Source: Mobilicoccus massiliensis
GTDB taxonomy: Bacteria; Actinomycetota; Actinomycetes; Actinomycetales; Dermatophilaceae
Length of the DNA: 64,000 bases
Direction: 5' to 3'
NCBI RefSeq assembly: GCF_000826525.2
Contig: NZ_LN651327.1
Span: forward strand, 298,551 to 362,550
Under the pieces are notes generated by a model. The model was not told where the DNA came from and searched no databases. It saw only the letters and a list, made by a program, of their open reading frames with translations. The stretch's first letter is position 1, and every line of letters begins with the position of its first letter. Shown one piece after another: positions 25,926 through 34,560 of this stretch. A program made the position numbers and the translations under genes.

Positions 25926-27248
25926 ATGACTACCTCAGCCCCGCACGGACCCGAACTGAGCCGACGCACGCTTCTCGGTCTCACCGGCGGTCTAGGGGCT
26001 GCGTTCGCGCTGGCGGCCTGTGGAAGCAACACGGGGCGTCCGACGACGGGCCCGGCGCCCACGGGCCGGTCGTCCGGGGTCGGGGTCACGCTCGAGCAGT
26101 GGTACCACCAGTACGGCGAGGCCGGCACCCAGCAGGCCGTGGAGCAGTACGCCTCCGCCTATCCGGGCGCGGCGGTCAACGTCACGTGGAAGCCGGGGGA
26201 CTACGACCAGACGGTCGGGGCCACCCTGCTCACCGACGGCGCTCCCGATGTCTTCGAGTACGCCAACGGGCCGACCATCGACATGATCCGCAGCGGGCAG
26301 GTCGTCGATCTGACCGACGTGTTCGGTCCGGCCCTGGCCGATTTCAATCCGGCGCTCATCAAGCGCCTCACCTACGACGGCAAGGTCTGGGCCGTGCCGC
26401 AGGTCGTCGACACGCAGTTGCTCGTGTATCGCAAGTCGATGCTCAACAAGGCCGGCGTCGCTCCACCCACGACGATCGACGAACTCGTGGACGCCGCAGG
26501 CAGGCTCACCTCCGGCAAGGTCAAGGGGTTGTTCCTCGGCAACGACGGCGGGGCGGGCCTCATGGGCGGGCCGATGCTGCGCTCGGCCGGCTTCGACTAC
26601 CTCACCGACGCCGGCACGTTCGGCTTCGACGATCCCCGCGCGGCCACGGCGCTCGGCACGCTGCGCACCCTGTTCACGAGCGGCCACCTCCTCCTGGGCG
26701 CCCCGGTCGACTGGTTCGCGGCCGATGCCCTCATCCACGGCCTCACCGCGATGCAGTTCACCGGCCTGTGGACGTTCCCCGAGATCGCCAAGGCCCTCGG
26801 TGACGACTTCGGCGTCCTGCCCTGGCCGGCGATGACCGGCGGAGCCCCCAACGTGCCGGTCGGCGCGTACGGCTCGTGCGTCAGCGCCCACGGCAAGAAC
26901 GTCGATGCCGCACGCGAGTTCGTCAAGTGGCTCTGGGTCGACAGCACCGACAAGCAACTCGACTTCGCCACCGGTTACGGCCTGCACATCCCCGCCCGGC
27001 AGAGCCTGGCCGCCCAGGCGACGGCCCTGCGGCAGGGGCCCGCCGCCGAGGCGGTGACCATCGCGCAACGGCATGGGTTCCCCCAGAACCACCTGCTGTG
27101 GACCCCGCGGAGCACGACGGCGTTCAACGACATGATGTCGCGCATCGTCAAGGACGGCGCCGACCCGGGACGCGAGATCACGGCCCTCAAGAAGATCGTC
27201 GACGGGCAACTCGCCGACCTCGGCAGGACGAGTCCGGCGACGGGGTGA
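25926..27248 (+). CDS. carbohydrate ABC transporter, substrate-binding lipoprotein
   Basis: A 440-residue solute-binding protein of the extracellular sugar type (family 1). The N-terminus carries a twin-arginine signal with a lipobox: SRRTLLGLTGG then ALAACGS, Cys near residue 36. The mature protein has LEQWYHQYGEAGTQQAVEQY, FEYANGPTIDMI, GKVWAVPQVVDTQLLVYRKS and MQFTGLWTFPEIAKAL, all usual positions for this family. The sugar is unknown. It starts a three-gene operon with two permeases by 4-base overlaps. No ATPase gene is present, so a shared MsiK-type ATPase elsewhere probably drives it. Confidence 0.88.
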   Translation: MTTSAPHGPELSRRTLLGLTGGLGAAFALAACGSNTGRPTTGPAPTGRSSGVGVTLEQWYHQYGEAGTQQAVEQYASAYPGAAVNVTWKPGDYDQTVGATLLTDGAPDVFEYANGPTIDMIRSGQVVDLTDVFGPALADFNPALIKRLTYDGKVWAVPQVVDTQLLVYRKSMLNKAGVAPPTTIDELVDAAGRLTSGKVKGLFLGNDGGAGLMGGPMLRSAGFDYLTDAGTFGFDDPRAATALGTLRTLFTSGHLLLGAPVDWFAADALIHGLTAMQFTGLWTFPEIAKALGDDFGVLPWPAMTGGAPNVPVGAYGSCVSAHGKNVDAAREFVKWLWVDSTDKQLDFATGYGLHIPARQSLAAQATALRQGPAAEAVTIAQRHGFPQNHLLWTPRSTTAFNDMMSRIVKDGADPGREITALKKIVDGQLADLGRTSPATG

Positions 27249-28180
27249 ACGCACAGCCGGTGTCCCGACCGCGCAGCCTCTCTCGCCGGCTGCGCGGTAC
27301 CCAGGACCGCAACGTGTGGTTCTGGGTCTTCGTCGGGCCCTTCTTCGCCGGGCTGCTGCTCTTCACCTACGTGCCCATCGCGTGGAGTCTGTGGCTGAGC
27401 TTCTTCGATTCCGTCAACACCGTGACCCCCACCCGCTTCGTCGGGCTGCGCAATTACACCGACATGCTCGGCGACGCGGCGTTCGTCTCCTCGCTGCGCA
27501 CGTTCGTCGTGTTCGCGGCGTTCATCGTGCCGACGACGTTCGCCCTCTCGCTCGCGATCGCGATGCTCGTCACCCGCGCCGGCCGGGCCCAGGGGTTCTT
27601 CCGCTCGGTCTTCTTTCTGCCCGCGGCGTGTTCGTACGTCGTCGCCGCCCTCGTGTGGAAGATGTCGCTCTTCTCGGGGGTGAGGTCCGGGTTCGCCAAC
27701 ACCGTGCTCGCGGGTTTCGGCGTCGAGGCCGTTCCGTGGCTGTCGGTGACGAGCCCGCCCTGGTACTGGCTCGTCATCGTCACCGCCCGGCTGTGGCTTC
27801 AGGTGGGGTTCTTCATGATCCTGTTCATCGCCGGGCTGCAGCGCATCGACCCCGCGCTTCACGAGGCCGCGGCCATCGACGGGGCCCAGGGGTGGACGAT
27901 GTTCCGTCACATCACCCTGCCGTTGCTGCGACCGACCTCCGTGGCGGTGGTGTTCCTGCTCCTCGTCAACGCGTTCCAGGCGTTCGACGAGTTCTACAAC
28001 ATCCTCTCCACCTTCGACGGCTACCCCCCGTACGCGCGGCCACCGCTGGTCTACCTCTACTACGTGGCCCTGGGTCGCGGGCAGGACTTCGGCCACGGCA
28101 GCGCCGGGGCCGCCGTGCTCACGCTGACGATCGCGGTCGTCGCCGTCGTCGCGGGCCGCCTGACGAGGACGGAGTCATGA
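27245..28180 (+). CDS. carbohydrate ABC transporter permease (MalF type)
   Basis: A 311-residue membrane protein with about six hydrophobic segments, the first at VWFWVFVGPFFAGLLLF. The coupling motif for the ATPase is EAAAIDGAQGWTMFRHITLP. The GTG at 27245 overlaps the stop of the binding-protein gene, and its own stop overlaps the next permease. It forms the membrane channel together with the following gene product. Confidence 0.88.
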   Translation: MNAQPVSRPRSLSRRLRGTQDRNVWFWVFVGPFFAGLLLFTYVPIAWSLWLSFFDSVNTVTPTRFVGLRNYTDMLGDAAFVSSLRTFVVFAAFIVPTTFALSLAIAMLVTRAGRAQGFFRSVFFLPAACSYVVAALVWKMSLFSGVRSGFANTVLAGFGVEAVPWLSVTSPPWYWLVIVTARLWLQVGFFMILFIAGLQRIDPALHEAAAIDGAQGWTMFRHITLPLLRPTSVAVVFLLLVNAFQAFDEFYNILSTFDGYPPYARPPLVYLYYVALGRGQDFGHGSAGAAVLTLTIAVVAVVAGRLTRTES

Positions 28181-29019
28181 TCGTCGGAGGCCGCCGCAGC
28201 CGGGTCCAGGGGGTCCTGCGCGCGATCGTGCTGCTCACCGGCGCGGTCGTCATGCTCCTGCCGTTCTATCTGCTCGTGCGCAACGCCCTCATGCATTCGG
28301 TCGATCTCACCGCGGCGGAATGGCATTGGCTGCCCCCGCGGTGGGCGTTCGACAACCTCGCGGGCCTGTTCACCGATCCCGCCGTGCCCTTCGGTCGTGC
28401 GCTCGCCAACACGATTCTCATCGCGGTGATCCAGACCCTCGGCGTGCTGCTCTTCTCGGGCCTCGCCGGGTACGGTCTCGCGCGCATCCCCTACCGGTGG
28501 AGCAACGTCGTGTTCGGCGTCATCACGGCCACGCTGCTCGTGCCCGCCGCCGTGACGTTCGTGCCCGCCTTCGTTCTCGTGAGCAGCCTGGGCTGGGTCT
28601 CGTCGTTGCGCGGACTCATCGTTCCCGGCCTCTTCCAGGCGCTCGCGACGTTCCTGTTCCGGCAGTACTTCTCGACCTTCCCCGTCGAGATCGAGGAGGC
28701 CGCCGCCATCGACGGTCTCGACGCGTGGAGCACGTTCTGGCGCATCGTCGTACCCAATTCCCTCGGGTTCGCGGGGGCGATCGGCACCATCACGTTCATC
28801 TCCACGTGGAACGCCTTTCTCTGGCCGCTGGTCATCGCCCAGGACCAGAGTGTGTGGACCGTGCAGATCGCCCTCTCGACCATGCTCACCGCGCAACGCG
28901 TCGACCTCGGCCACCTCTACATGGCCGGGCTCGTCTCGATTCTTCCCCTCATGCTCGTGTTCGTGCTGCTGCAACGCCTGCTCGTGCAGGGCGTCGAACG
29001 CACGGGCCTGGGGGAGTGA
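28177..29019 (+). CDS. carbohydrate ABC transporter permease (MalG type)
   Basis: A 280-residue inner-membrane permease with an N-terminal segment AIVLLTGAVVMLLPFYLLV and the coupling motif EEAAAIDGLDAWSTFWRIVVP. It ends in the hydrophobic GLVSILPLMLVFVLLQRLLVQG typical of MalG-like proteins. The ATG at 28177 overlaps the preceding stop (ATGA). It is the last gene of the importer operon and converges on serA with 15 bases between. Confidence 0.88.
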   Translation: MIVGGRRSRVQGVLRAIVLLTGAVVMLLPFYLLVRNALMHSVDLTAAEWHWLPPRWAFDNLAGLFTDPAVPFGRALANTILIAVIQTLGVLLFSGLAGYGLARIPYRWSNVVFGVITATLLVPAAVTFVPAFVLVSSLGWVSSLRGLIVPGLFQALATFLFRQYFSTFPVEIEEAAAIDGLDAWSTFWRIVVPNSLGFAGAIGTITFISTWNAFLWPLVIAQDQSVWTVQIALSTMLTAQRVDLGHLYMAGLVSILPLMLVFVLLQRLLVQGVERTGLGE

Positions 29020-29034
29020 CGCGGCGGGGACCGC

Positions 29035-30228
29035 TCAGATCACGCGCAGCCGGAGCGTCTCCGGCATGTCGCGCATGGCCTCGATCGCGGCGGTCGAGAT
29101 GTCCTCGCTGACGTCGGTGACGACGTAGCCGTGGTCACCGCGGGTGGCGAGAAGCTGTCCGTCGATGTTGATGCCGTTCTCGGCGAGGACGGCGTTGATC
29201 GTCGCCATGACGCCCGGGATGTTGAGGTGGATGTGGGCCAGCCGCACGCCGCCGGGGGAGTGCGACAGGGTGAGCGTCGGGGCGTTGACGCTGAGCGTCG
29301 TCGTGCCGAGCGTCGTGTAGTCGCGCAGCTTGCCCGCCACGAACCGGCCGATGTCCTCCTGCGCCTCCTCGGTGGAACCGCCGACATGCGGGGTGAGCAC
29401 GACGTTGGGAAGCCCCTGCAGGGGCGAGGAGAACGCCTCGCCGCGGCTCTTGGGCTCGTTGGGGAACACGTCCACGGCCGCGCCCGCGATGTGACCCGAG
29501 AGAAGGTTCTCCCGCAGGGCCTCGTAGTCGACGACGAATCCGCGCGAGAGGTTGAGGAACAGCGCGCGCGGCCGCATCCGGGCGAACTGGTCGGCACCGA
29601 AGAAGCCGGCGTTGCTCTCGGCCCCGTCGACGTGCAGGGTGACGCACTCGGCGATGTCGAGCAGCTCCTCCAGCGAGCCGCACCGGGTGGCGTTGCCGAG
29701 CGCGAGCTTGTCGGCGCGGTCGTAGAAGTACACGTCCATGCCCATCATCTCGGCGATGACCGACAACTGGCTGCCGATGTTGCCGTAGCCGACGATCCCG
29801 AGCTTGCGCCCGCGGATCTCGTGGCTGCCCTTGGCCCGCTTGTCCCAGACCCCGTCGTGGAGGTGGCGGTCCTTCTCGGTGAGGCGGCGCGCGAGCAGGA
29901 TGATCTCGGCGATGACGAGCTCGACCACCGACCGGGTGTTGGAGAACGGCGCGTTGAAGACGGGCACGGCGAGGTCGGAGGCCGCGCGCAGGTCGATCTG
30001 GTTCGTGCCGATGCAGAACGCGCCCACCGCCAGCAACTGCGGGTTCTCCTCCAGGACGCGGCGCGTGACGTGCGTGGTCGACCTGATTCCGACGACGTCG
30101 ACGTCCTTCAATGCCGCGGTGAGCTCGGCCTCGTCCAGCGCTCCCGCGCGGGATTCGACCTCGAACCCGGCCTCCTCCAAGGTGGTGGCCGCGATGGAGT
30201 GGATGTTCTCGAGCAGTAGCGCCTTCAC
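29035..30228 (-). CDS. serA: D-3-phosphoglycerate dehydrogenase
   Basis: The 397-residue enzyme oxidises 3-phosphoglycerate in the first step of serine synthesis. It is the short type with a C-terminal ACT domain (about residues 322-397, beginning near RLAHIHLNIPGVMATIN) that usually binds serine as a feedback inhibitor. The nucleotide motif is LGIVGYGNIGSQ. Catalytic Arg is in LNLSRG, Glu in PNEPKS and His in PHVGGSTEEAQ. The GTG at 30228 is the start consistent with the family N-terminus (KALLLENIH). Its ribosome-binding site is weak. Confidence 0.93.
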   Translation of the reverse strand: MKALLLENIHSIAATTLEEAGFEVESRAGALDEAELTAALKDVDVVGIRSTTHVTRRVLEENPQLLAVGAFCIGTNQIDLRAASDLAVPVFNAPFSNTRSVVELVIAEIILLARRLTEKDRHLHDGVWDKRAKGSHEIRGRKLGIVGYGNIGSQLSVIAEMMGMDVYFYDRADKLALGNATRCGSLEELLDIAECVTLHVDGAESNAGFFGADQFARMRPRALFLNLSRGFVVDYEALRENLLSGHIAGAAVDVFPNEPKSRGEAFSSPLQGLPNVVLTPHVGGSTEEAQEDIGRFVAGKLRDYTTLGTTTLSVNAPTLTLSHSPGGVRLAHIHLNIPGVMATINAVLAENGINIDGQLLATRGDHGYVVTDVSEDISTAAIEAMRDMPETLRLRVI

Positions 30229-30393
30229 ACGCGCATGGTGCCACTTTCGCTCATTCCCACCCGAAGCGTGTCCATCTGCTGTACGGGCCGGCCCGCGGCG
30301 ACTCCGGGACGCCCGGGGAACGCTCCGGGTCGTCCCCGATGCCAGGCCCCCGCTCGCGGCCATACGGTGGTGACAACCCATCGAGGAGGAGTC

Positions 30394-30972
30394 ATGAGCC
30401 ACCCGTCACAGGATCGACCCACCGATCGCCCCAGCGGCCGGCCCGACGACCGATTCGGCACGGCCGGCACGCCCGGCATGTCCAGGGCCGAGGGCCCGTG
30501 GAGCGCCGGGGCGCCCATCATCGGTGGGTCGCCGGAGCCCAGCGCCACCCACTACGGCCCGCAGAACGCGGGAGCGCCGCGGGGCGCGGCCTACCCGCCC
30601 GCCGGCTACGACGCGATCGACCCCACCGAGCGCTCGGTGGCGATCATCGCGCACCTCTCCACGCTCATCGCCCTGCTCGTCAGCGCCGGCTGGCTGACGT
30701 TCGTCGGGCCGCTCGTCATCTGGGCCATCTACAAGGACAAGAGCCCGTTCGTGCGGCAGGCCGCCGCGGGCGCGTTCAACTTCTCGCTCGCGTGCTGGGT
30801 GGCCGGGCTCGTGGCCTGGGTCGCGTTCTTCTCGGTCATCGGCATCCCGCTCGCGATCATCATCGGTCTCGCGCTGCTCGTCGTGACCATCCTCTTCCCG
30901 ATCCTCGGCGCCGTCCGCGCCAACAACGGTGAGCGCTACCGGTACCCGTTCCAGATCCCCGTCCTGAACTGA
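30394..30972 (+). CDS. DUF4870-type membrane protein
   Basis: A 192-residue protein. Residues 1-75 are Pro/Gly/Arg-rich and probably disordered in the cytoplasm. The rest is the DUF4870 pattern: ERSVAIIAHLSTLIALLVSAG, PLVIWAIYKDKSPFVRQ, AAAGAFNFSLACWVAGLV and a last hydrophobic hairpin ending ILGAVRANNGERYRYP. Three to four membrane segments. The function of this family is not known. GAGGAGGAGTC precedes the ATG, and a strong hairpin follows the gene. Confidence 0.82.
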   Translation: MSHPSQDRPTDRPSGRPDDRFGTAGTPGMSRAEGPWSAGAPIIGGSPEPSATHYGPQNAGAPRGAAYPPAGYDAIDPTERSVAIIAHLSTLIALLVSAGWLTFVGPLVIWAIYKDKSPFVRQAAAGAFNFSLACWVAGLVAWVAFFSVIGIPLAIIIGLALLVVTILFPILGAVRANNGERYRYPFQIPVLN

Positions 30973-31010
30973 GGCGGGCAGCCCCGCCCGCGGCCCCGCG
31001 GGGCCGCCCC

Positions 31011-31047
31011 CCGTCCGCCCCCTGCGTTCGCCGAAGGGGGCGGACGG
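31011..31047 (+). terminator. intrinsic-type hairpin after the DUF4870 gene
   Basis: CCGTCCGCCCCC pairs perfectly with GGGGGCGGACGG over 12 bp with a 13-base loop, followed by CCGTCTTGC. An 18-bp palindrome (GCGGCCCCGCGGGGCCGC) lies just before it at 30990-31007. There is no long T run, as is usual in such GC-rich genomes. Confidence 0.7.
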
Positions 31048-31136
31048 CCGTCTTGCACGCTCGCCCAAACCTCCCGTAACGTCATGGTTGACGGAACCTC
31101 ACGCAACGTGAGAGTCGTAGTTCTGGGGGAGGACGG

Positions 31137-32237
31137 ATGGCGCTCGACCAACGGCAATCCGTGCGGGCGACGCCTGCGCGCACCGGCGCCACGCTGCTCG
31201 AGGCGTTCGACCCTCGCCGCAACAGCCTGACGATGATGCGGCTGGCCCTCGCCACGCTCGTGGCGCTCTCGCACGCCCTCGCGATCGGCTTCGGGTGGCA
31301 GCCGTTGTTCCGCGACGACCCGGTGCTCGGCCCCACCTACCTCGGCGACCTCGCCGTCGACGGGTTCTTCGTCATCAGCGGCTTTCTCGTGACGATGAGC
31401 TTTCTGCGCATCGGTGGAGTCGGGCGCTACCTGTGGCACCGCGTCGTGCGGATCATGCCCGCGTTCTGGGTCTGTCTCGTCGTGACGGCCGTCGTCGTCG
31501 CGCCCGCGCTGGCGTGGCTCGAGGGCCGGCCACCGGGCTCGGTGTTCCCCGAGGCCTTCGACTACATCACCCGCAACGCCGCCCTCCACATGTTCGTCTT
31601 CGACGTGGCCGGGCTCCCCACCCGCACTCACGTGCCGTACGTCGTCAACGGCGCGCTGTGGACGCTGTTCTACGAGTTCGTCTGCTACCTGGGTGTCGTG
31701 GCGCTCGGCGTGACCGGGGCCCTGACCCGACGGCGGTGGCTGCTGCTCGCCGGCATCGGGGTGCTGTGGGCCGCGACGATCGTCGCCGCCGCCGGCGTGG
31801 ACCTGCCGATGACGCAGATGCGCCGGCTCGCGTTCTGCTTCCTGCTCGGCGCCGCGGGCTACGTGTACGCGGGCCGGGTCCGGGTCGACGGGAGGCTCGC
31901 GTTGGTCGCCGTCGCGGTGCTCGCTCTCGCGCTCGCGCTGCTACCGGACTACCGCGCGGCCGGCGCCCCGGCCTTCGCCTACCTGTGCCTGTGGGCCGTC
32001 GTGCGGCTGCCGTTGACGTGGAACCCGCGCACCGACCTGTCGTACGGCATGTACATCTTCCACTGGCCCATCGCTACCCTCCTCACGCTCGCCGGCGCCA
32101 CGGCGTTCGGGGAGATCGCGTTCGTGCTGCTCGCGCTCGTCGGCGGCTGTCTGGCCGCGTTCGCCTCGTGGCACCTCGTCGAGTCACGGGCACTGGCCTA
32201 CAAGTCGATGCCCGCGCCGTGGCGCCGCCCCGCCTGA
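31137..32237 (+). CDS. acyltransferase family 3 membrane protein (OafA/YrhL type)
   Basis: A 366-residue integral membrane acyltransferase with about ten hydrophobic segments. The first carries the catalytic-type His in MMRLALATLVALSHALAIG. The family motif region is AVDGFFVISGFLVTMSFLR with RVVRIMPAFWVCL, and the C-terminal SYGMYIFHWPIA is typical. Such enzymes O-acetylate or acylate envelope polysaccharides, lipids or antibiotics. GGGGGAGGAC precedes the ATG. It stands alone, so the acceptor is unknown. Confidence 0.85.
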   Translation: MALDQRQSVRATPARTGATLLEAFDPRRNSLTMMRLALATLVALSHALAIGFGWQPLFRDDPVLGPTYLGDLAVDGFFVISGFLVTMSFLRIGGVGRYLWHRVVRIMPAFWVCLVVTAVVVAPALAWLEGRPPGSVFPEAFDYITRNAALHMFVFDVAGLPTRTHVPYVVNGALWTLFYEFVCYLGVVALGVTGALTRRRWLLLAGIGVLWAATIVAAAGVDLPMTQMRRLAFCFLLGAAGYVYAGRVRVDGRLALVAVAVLALALALLPDYRAAGAPAFAYLCLWAVVRLPLTWNPRTDLSYGMYIFHWPIATLLTLAGATAFGEIAFVLLALVGGCLAAFASWHLVESRALAYKSMPAPWRRPA

Positions 32238-32241
32238 GCAC

Positions 32242-32886
32242 TCAGTTCGGGCTCAGTCGCGAGGAGGGGGCCACCGTCGCACTCCGCAGGCCAAGCACCT
32301 CGGCGAGTGCGCGTTCGCGACGGCAGAGCCGTCCCACGGCCTGCAGCCGCCTCGTCGCGTCACCCGCCTCGAGCACGGCCTGCTGCTCGGGACGCGGCAG
32401 CCCCAGCCCGTCGAGGGCCGACGCCGTGAGCTCGTACGGCTCGTAGGGCAGCCCGTCGACGTGGGCGCCGACGACCTCCGCGAACTCGAGGAACGCGGTC
32501 TCCGTGCGGTCTCGCAGACCCGTCGGCACGCTCTCCTGCTGCGGGTCGAGGTACTCGACGTCGGCGACGAGGTAGGGCGCCCGATCGTCGTGCACGCCCA
32601 CGATGCGCACCCGGCGCCTGCTCGTCGTCTCGATCACGAGGTGGTCCTCGCGGCGGGTGACGGTGTCGAGGCCGACCGAGCATCCGACGTCGTAGAACAC
32701 CGGCGCCGGCATGCCCACCTCGTTGCCGCGACGGATCGCGACCACCGCGAACAGACGCTGTTCGACCGCCTCGAGGCGCTCGAGGTGGGCGACCATCGCG
32801 ACGTAACGGGGTTCGAAGATGCGCAGCGGAAGCCGGACGCCGGGAAGCAGCACCGTGCCGAGCGGAAACAGCGGCATGGAGTCCAT
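32242..32886 (-). CDS. LON peptidase substrate-binding domain protein
   Basis: A 214-residue soluble protein corresponding to the N-terminal domain of Lon protease only. It begins SMPLFPLGTVLLPG with LRIFEPRYVAMV close behind, the hallmark of the domain. FAVVAIRRGNEVG and VGCSVGLDTVTRREDHLV follow. No ATPase or protease part is present. Stand-alone members are common in actinomycetes and have no settled role. The stop is 4 bases from that of the convergent acyltransferase. The ATG at 32886 is preferred; an in-frame ATG at 32877 is the alternative. Confidence 0.83.
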   Translation of the reverse strand: MDSMPLFPLGTVLLPGVRLPLRIFEPRYVAMVAHLERLEAVEQRLFAVVAIRRGNEVGMPAPVFYDVGCSVGLDTVTRREDHLVIETTSRRRVRIVGVHDDRAPYLVADVEYLDPQQESVPTGLRDRTETAFLEFAEVVGAHVDGLPYEPYELTASALDGLGLPRPEQQAVLEAGDATRRLQAVGRLCRRERALAEVLGLRSATVAPSSRLSPN

Positions 32887-33020
32887 GACGGCGACGCTAC
32901 TCGGCGCCGCCCGCAACCCGCCGGTACAGCTCGCGCGACATCCGCCGGACGCGCTTCCGGCACCGAACGGTTCCGCCCTTATCGAACACTCGCGGCCGGA
33001 CCGGGGGGTAGGGTCCGGCC

Positions 33021-34442
33021 ATGACGTACCAGTGGTGGTCTCTGATCCCGTTCGTCCTCATGTTGGGCTCGATCGCGATCCTGCCGCTGGTGCCCGCCAC
33101 CGCCCACCACTTCGAGAAGCCCGGCGTGCAGTTGGCGCTCGCCCTGATCCTCGGCGTGCCGGTCGCGCTCGCGGTGTGGTTCCTCGCGGACGACCCCAAC
33201 CGGGTCGTTCACGCCCTCGTCGAGTACGTCCAGTTCATCACGTTGATCCTGTCGCTGTTCGTCGTCTCCGGCGCGATCTTCCTCGTCGGCGACATCAGAG
33301 CCACACCGGCCAACAACACGCTGTTCCTCGCCGTCGGCGGCGCGATCGCCTCGTTCATCGGCACCACCGGGGCGGCGATGCTGCTCATCCGACCTCTGCT
33401 GCGCACCAACTCCGAGCGCACCCTGCGAGCGCACACCGTGGTGTTCACGATCTTCATCGTCGCCAACTGCGGCGGTCTGCTCACCCCGCTCGGCGACCCG
33501 CCGCTCTTCCTCGGCATGCTCCGCGGGGTGCCGTTCACGTGGACCTTCCACCTCTTCCCCGAGTGGCTCTTCGTCAACGGCATGCTGCTGCTCACGTACT
33601 ACTTCCTCGACCGCCGCATGTACGCCGAGGAGCCCGCGTCGGCGCTCGAGGCCGATGCCCGCGGGGTCGAGCCGCTCGGCCTGCGCGGCAAGCTCGCGCT
33701 GGTGTGGTTCGCGGTCATCGTCGCGGCCGTGGCGTTCCTGCCCTCGATCGACCTCCACCTCATCGAGATCGGTCAGGCCAAGCCGATCGACTGGGTGCCC
33801 GTGCGCGAACTCGTCATGCTCGCCGCCGCGGCCGCGTCGTACGTCATCGGCAACAAGTCGGTGCGGTTCGAGGACAACCAGTTCTCCTGGGGCCCGATCC
33901 TCGAGGTCGCCGCCCTGTTCATCGGCATCTTCCTCACGATGATCCCCGCGCTGAAGTACCTCGGCCAGGTCGCCCCGTCGCTGCCGCTCGACCGCGTCAC
34001 GTTCTTCATCTTCAGCGGCGGACTGTCGGCGGTGCTCGACAACGCACCCACGTACGCCACGTTCTTCGAGATGGCTGCGCAACTGCCCGGCTATCCCCGC
34101 GTCGCGGGAGTGCCCGAGGTGTTCCTCGTCTCGATCAGCCTCGGCTCGGTCCTCTGCGGCGCCATCACCTACATCGGCAACGGACCCAACTTCATGGTCA
34201 AGTCCGTGGCCGAGAACCAGGGTGTTCCCATGCCGAGCTTCGGCGGCTACGTCGTGTGGTCGTTCCGCTACCTCGTGCCGATCCTCACCGCGATGGTGCT
34301 GATCTTCATCGCCGTCTCCTGGTGGGCACACGTCCTCGGCATCGCGCTGACCATCGGACTCATCGCCCGAGCGATCGTGACGAGCCGCAAGCATCGGACC
34401 GAGACCGCCGACGACACCGACAACTCCGTCGCGGCGGGGTGA
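33021..34442 (+). CDS. NhaD-like sodium:proton antiporter / ion transporter superfamily protein
   Basis: A 473-residue protein with about 11-12 membrane segments from the NhaD/ArsB/citrate transporter superfamily. The first half has GGAIASFIGTTGAAMLLIRP and NCGGLLTPLGDPPLFLGM. The second repeat has SAVLDNAPTYATFFEMA and CGAITYIGNGPNFMVKSVA. The paired re-entrant-loop motifs, one with G-D-P-P and one with G-N-G-P-N-F-M, fit this superfamily. It probably exchanges Na+ for protons at the cytoplasmic membrane, though the ion is inferred. Confidence 0.8.
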   Translation: MTYQWWSLIPFVLMLGSIAILPLVPATAHHFEKPGVQLALALILGVPVALAVWFLADDPNRVVHALVEYVQFITLILSLFVVSGAIFLVGDIRATPANNTLFLAVGGAIASFIGTTGAAMLLIRPLLRTNSERTLRAHTVVFTIFIVANCGGLLTPLGDPPLFLGMLRGVPFTWTFHLFPEWLFVNGMLLLTYYFLDRRMYAEEPASALEADARGVEPLGLRGKLALVWFAVIVAAVAFLPSIDLHLIEIGQAKPIDWVPVRELVMLAAAAASYVIGNKSVRFEDNQFSWGPILEVAALFIGIFLTMIPALKYLGQVAPSLPLDRVTFFIFSGGLSAVLDNAPTYATFFEMAAQLPGYPRVAGVPEVFLVSISLGSVLCGAITYIGNGPNFMVKSVAENQGVPMPSFGGYVVWSFRYLVPILTAMVLIFIAVSWWAHVLGIALTIGLIARAIVTSRKHRTETADDTDNSVAAG

Positions 34443-34560
34443 CGGTGGCGGGGGGCGATCGTCTCCCCGAGACCTCCGAAGCGGGGACCCTGACTCGCGG
34501 ACTGCCGCCGCGCGCCTCGGATGTGCGGAGCGCAGCGGGCCTGGCGAGGAGTCGTCGGGC

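Noticed and set aside
26975..28096. 373-codon open frame on the minus strand across the ABC permease
   Set aside because: Its sequence is low-complexity Glu/Gly/Arg text with no family match, and the plus-strand permease is clear.
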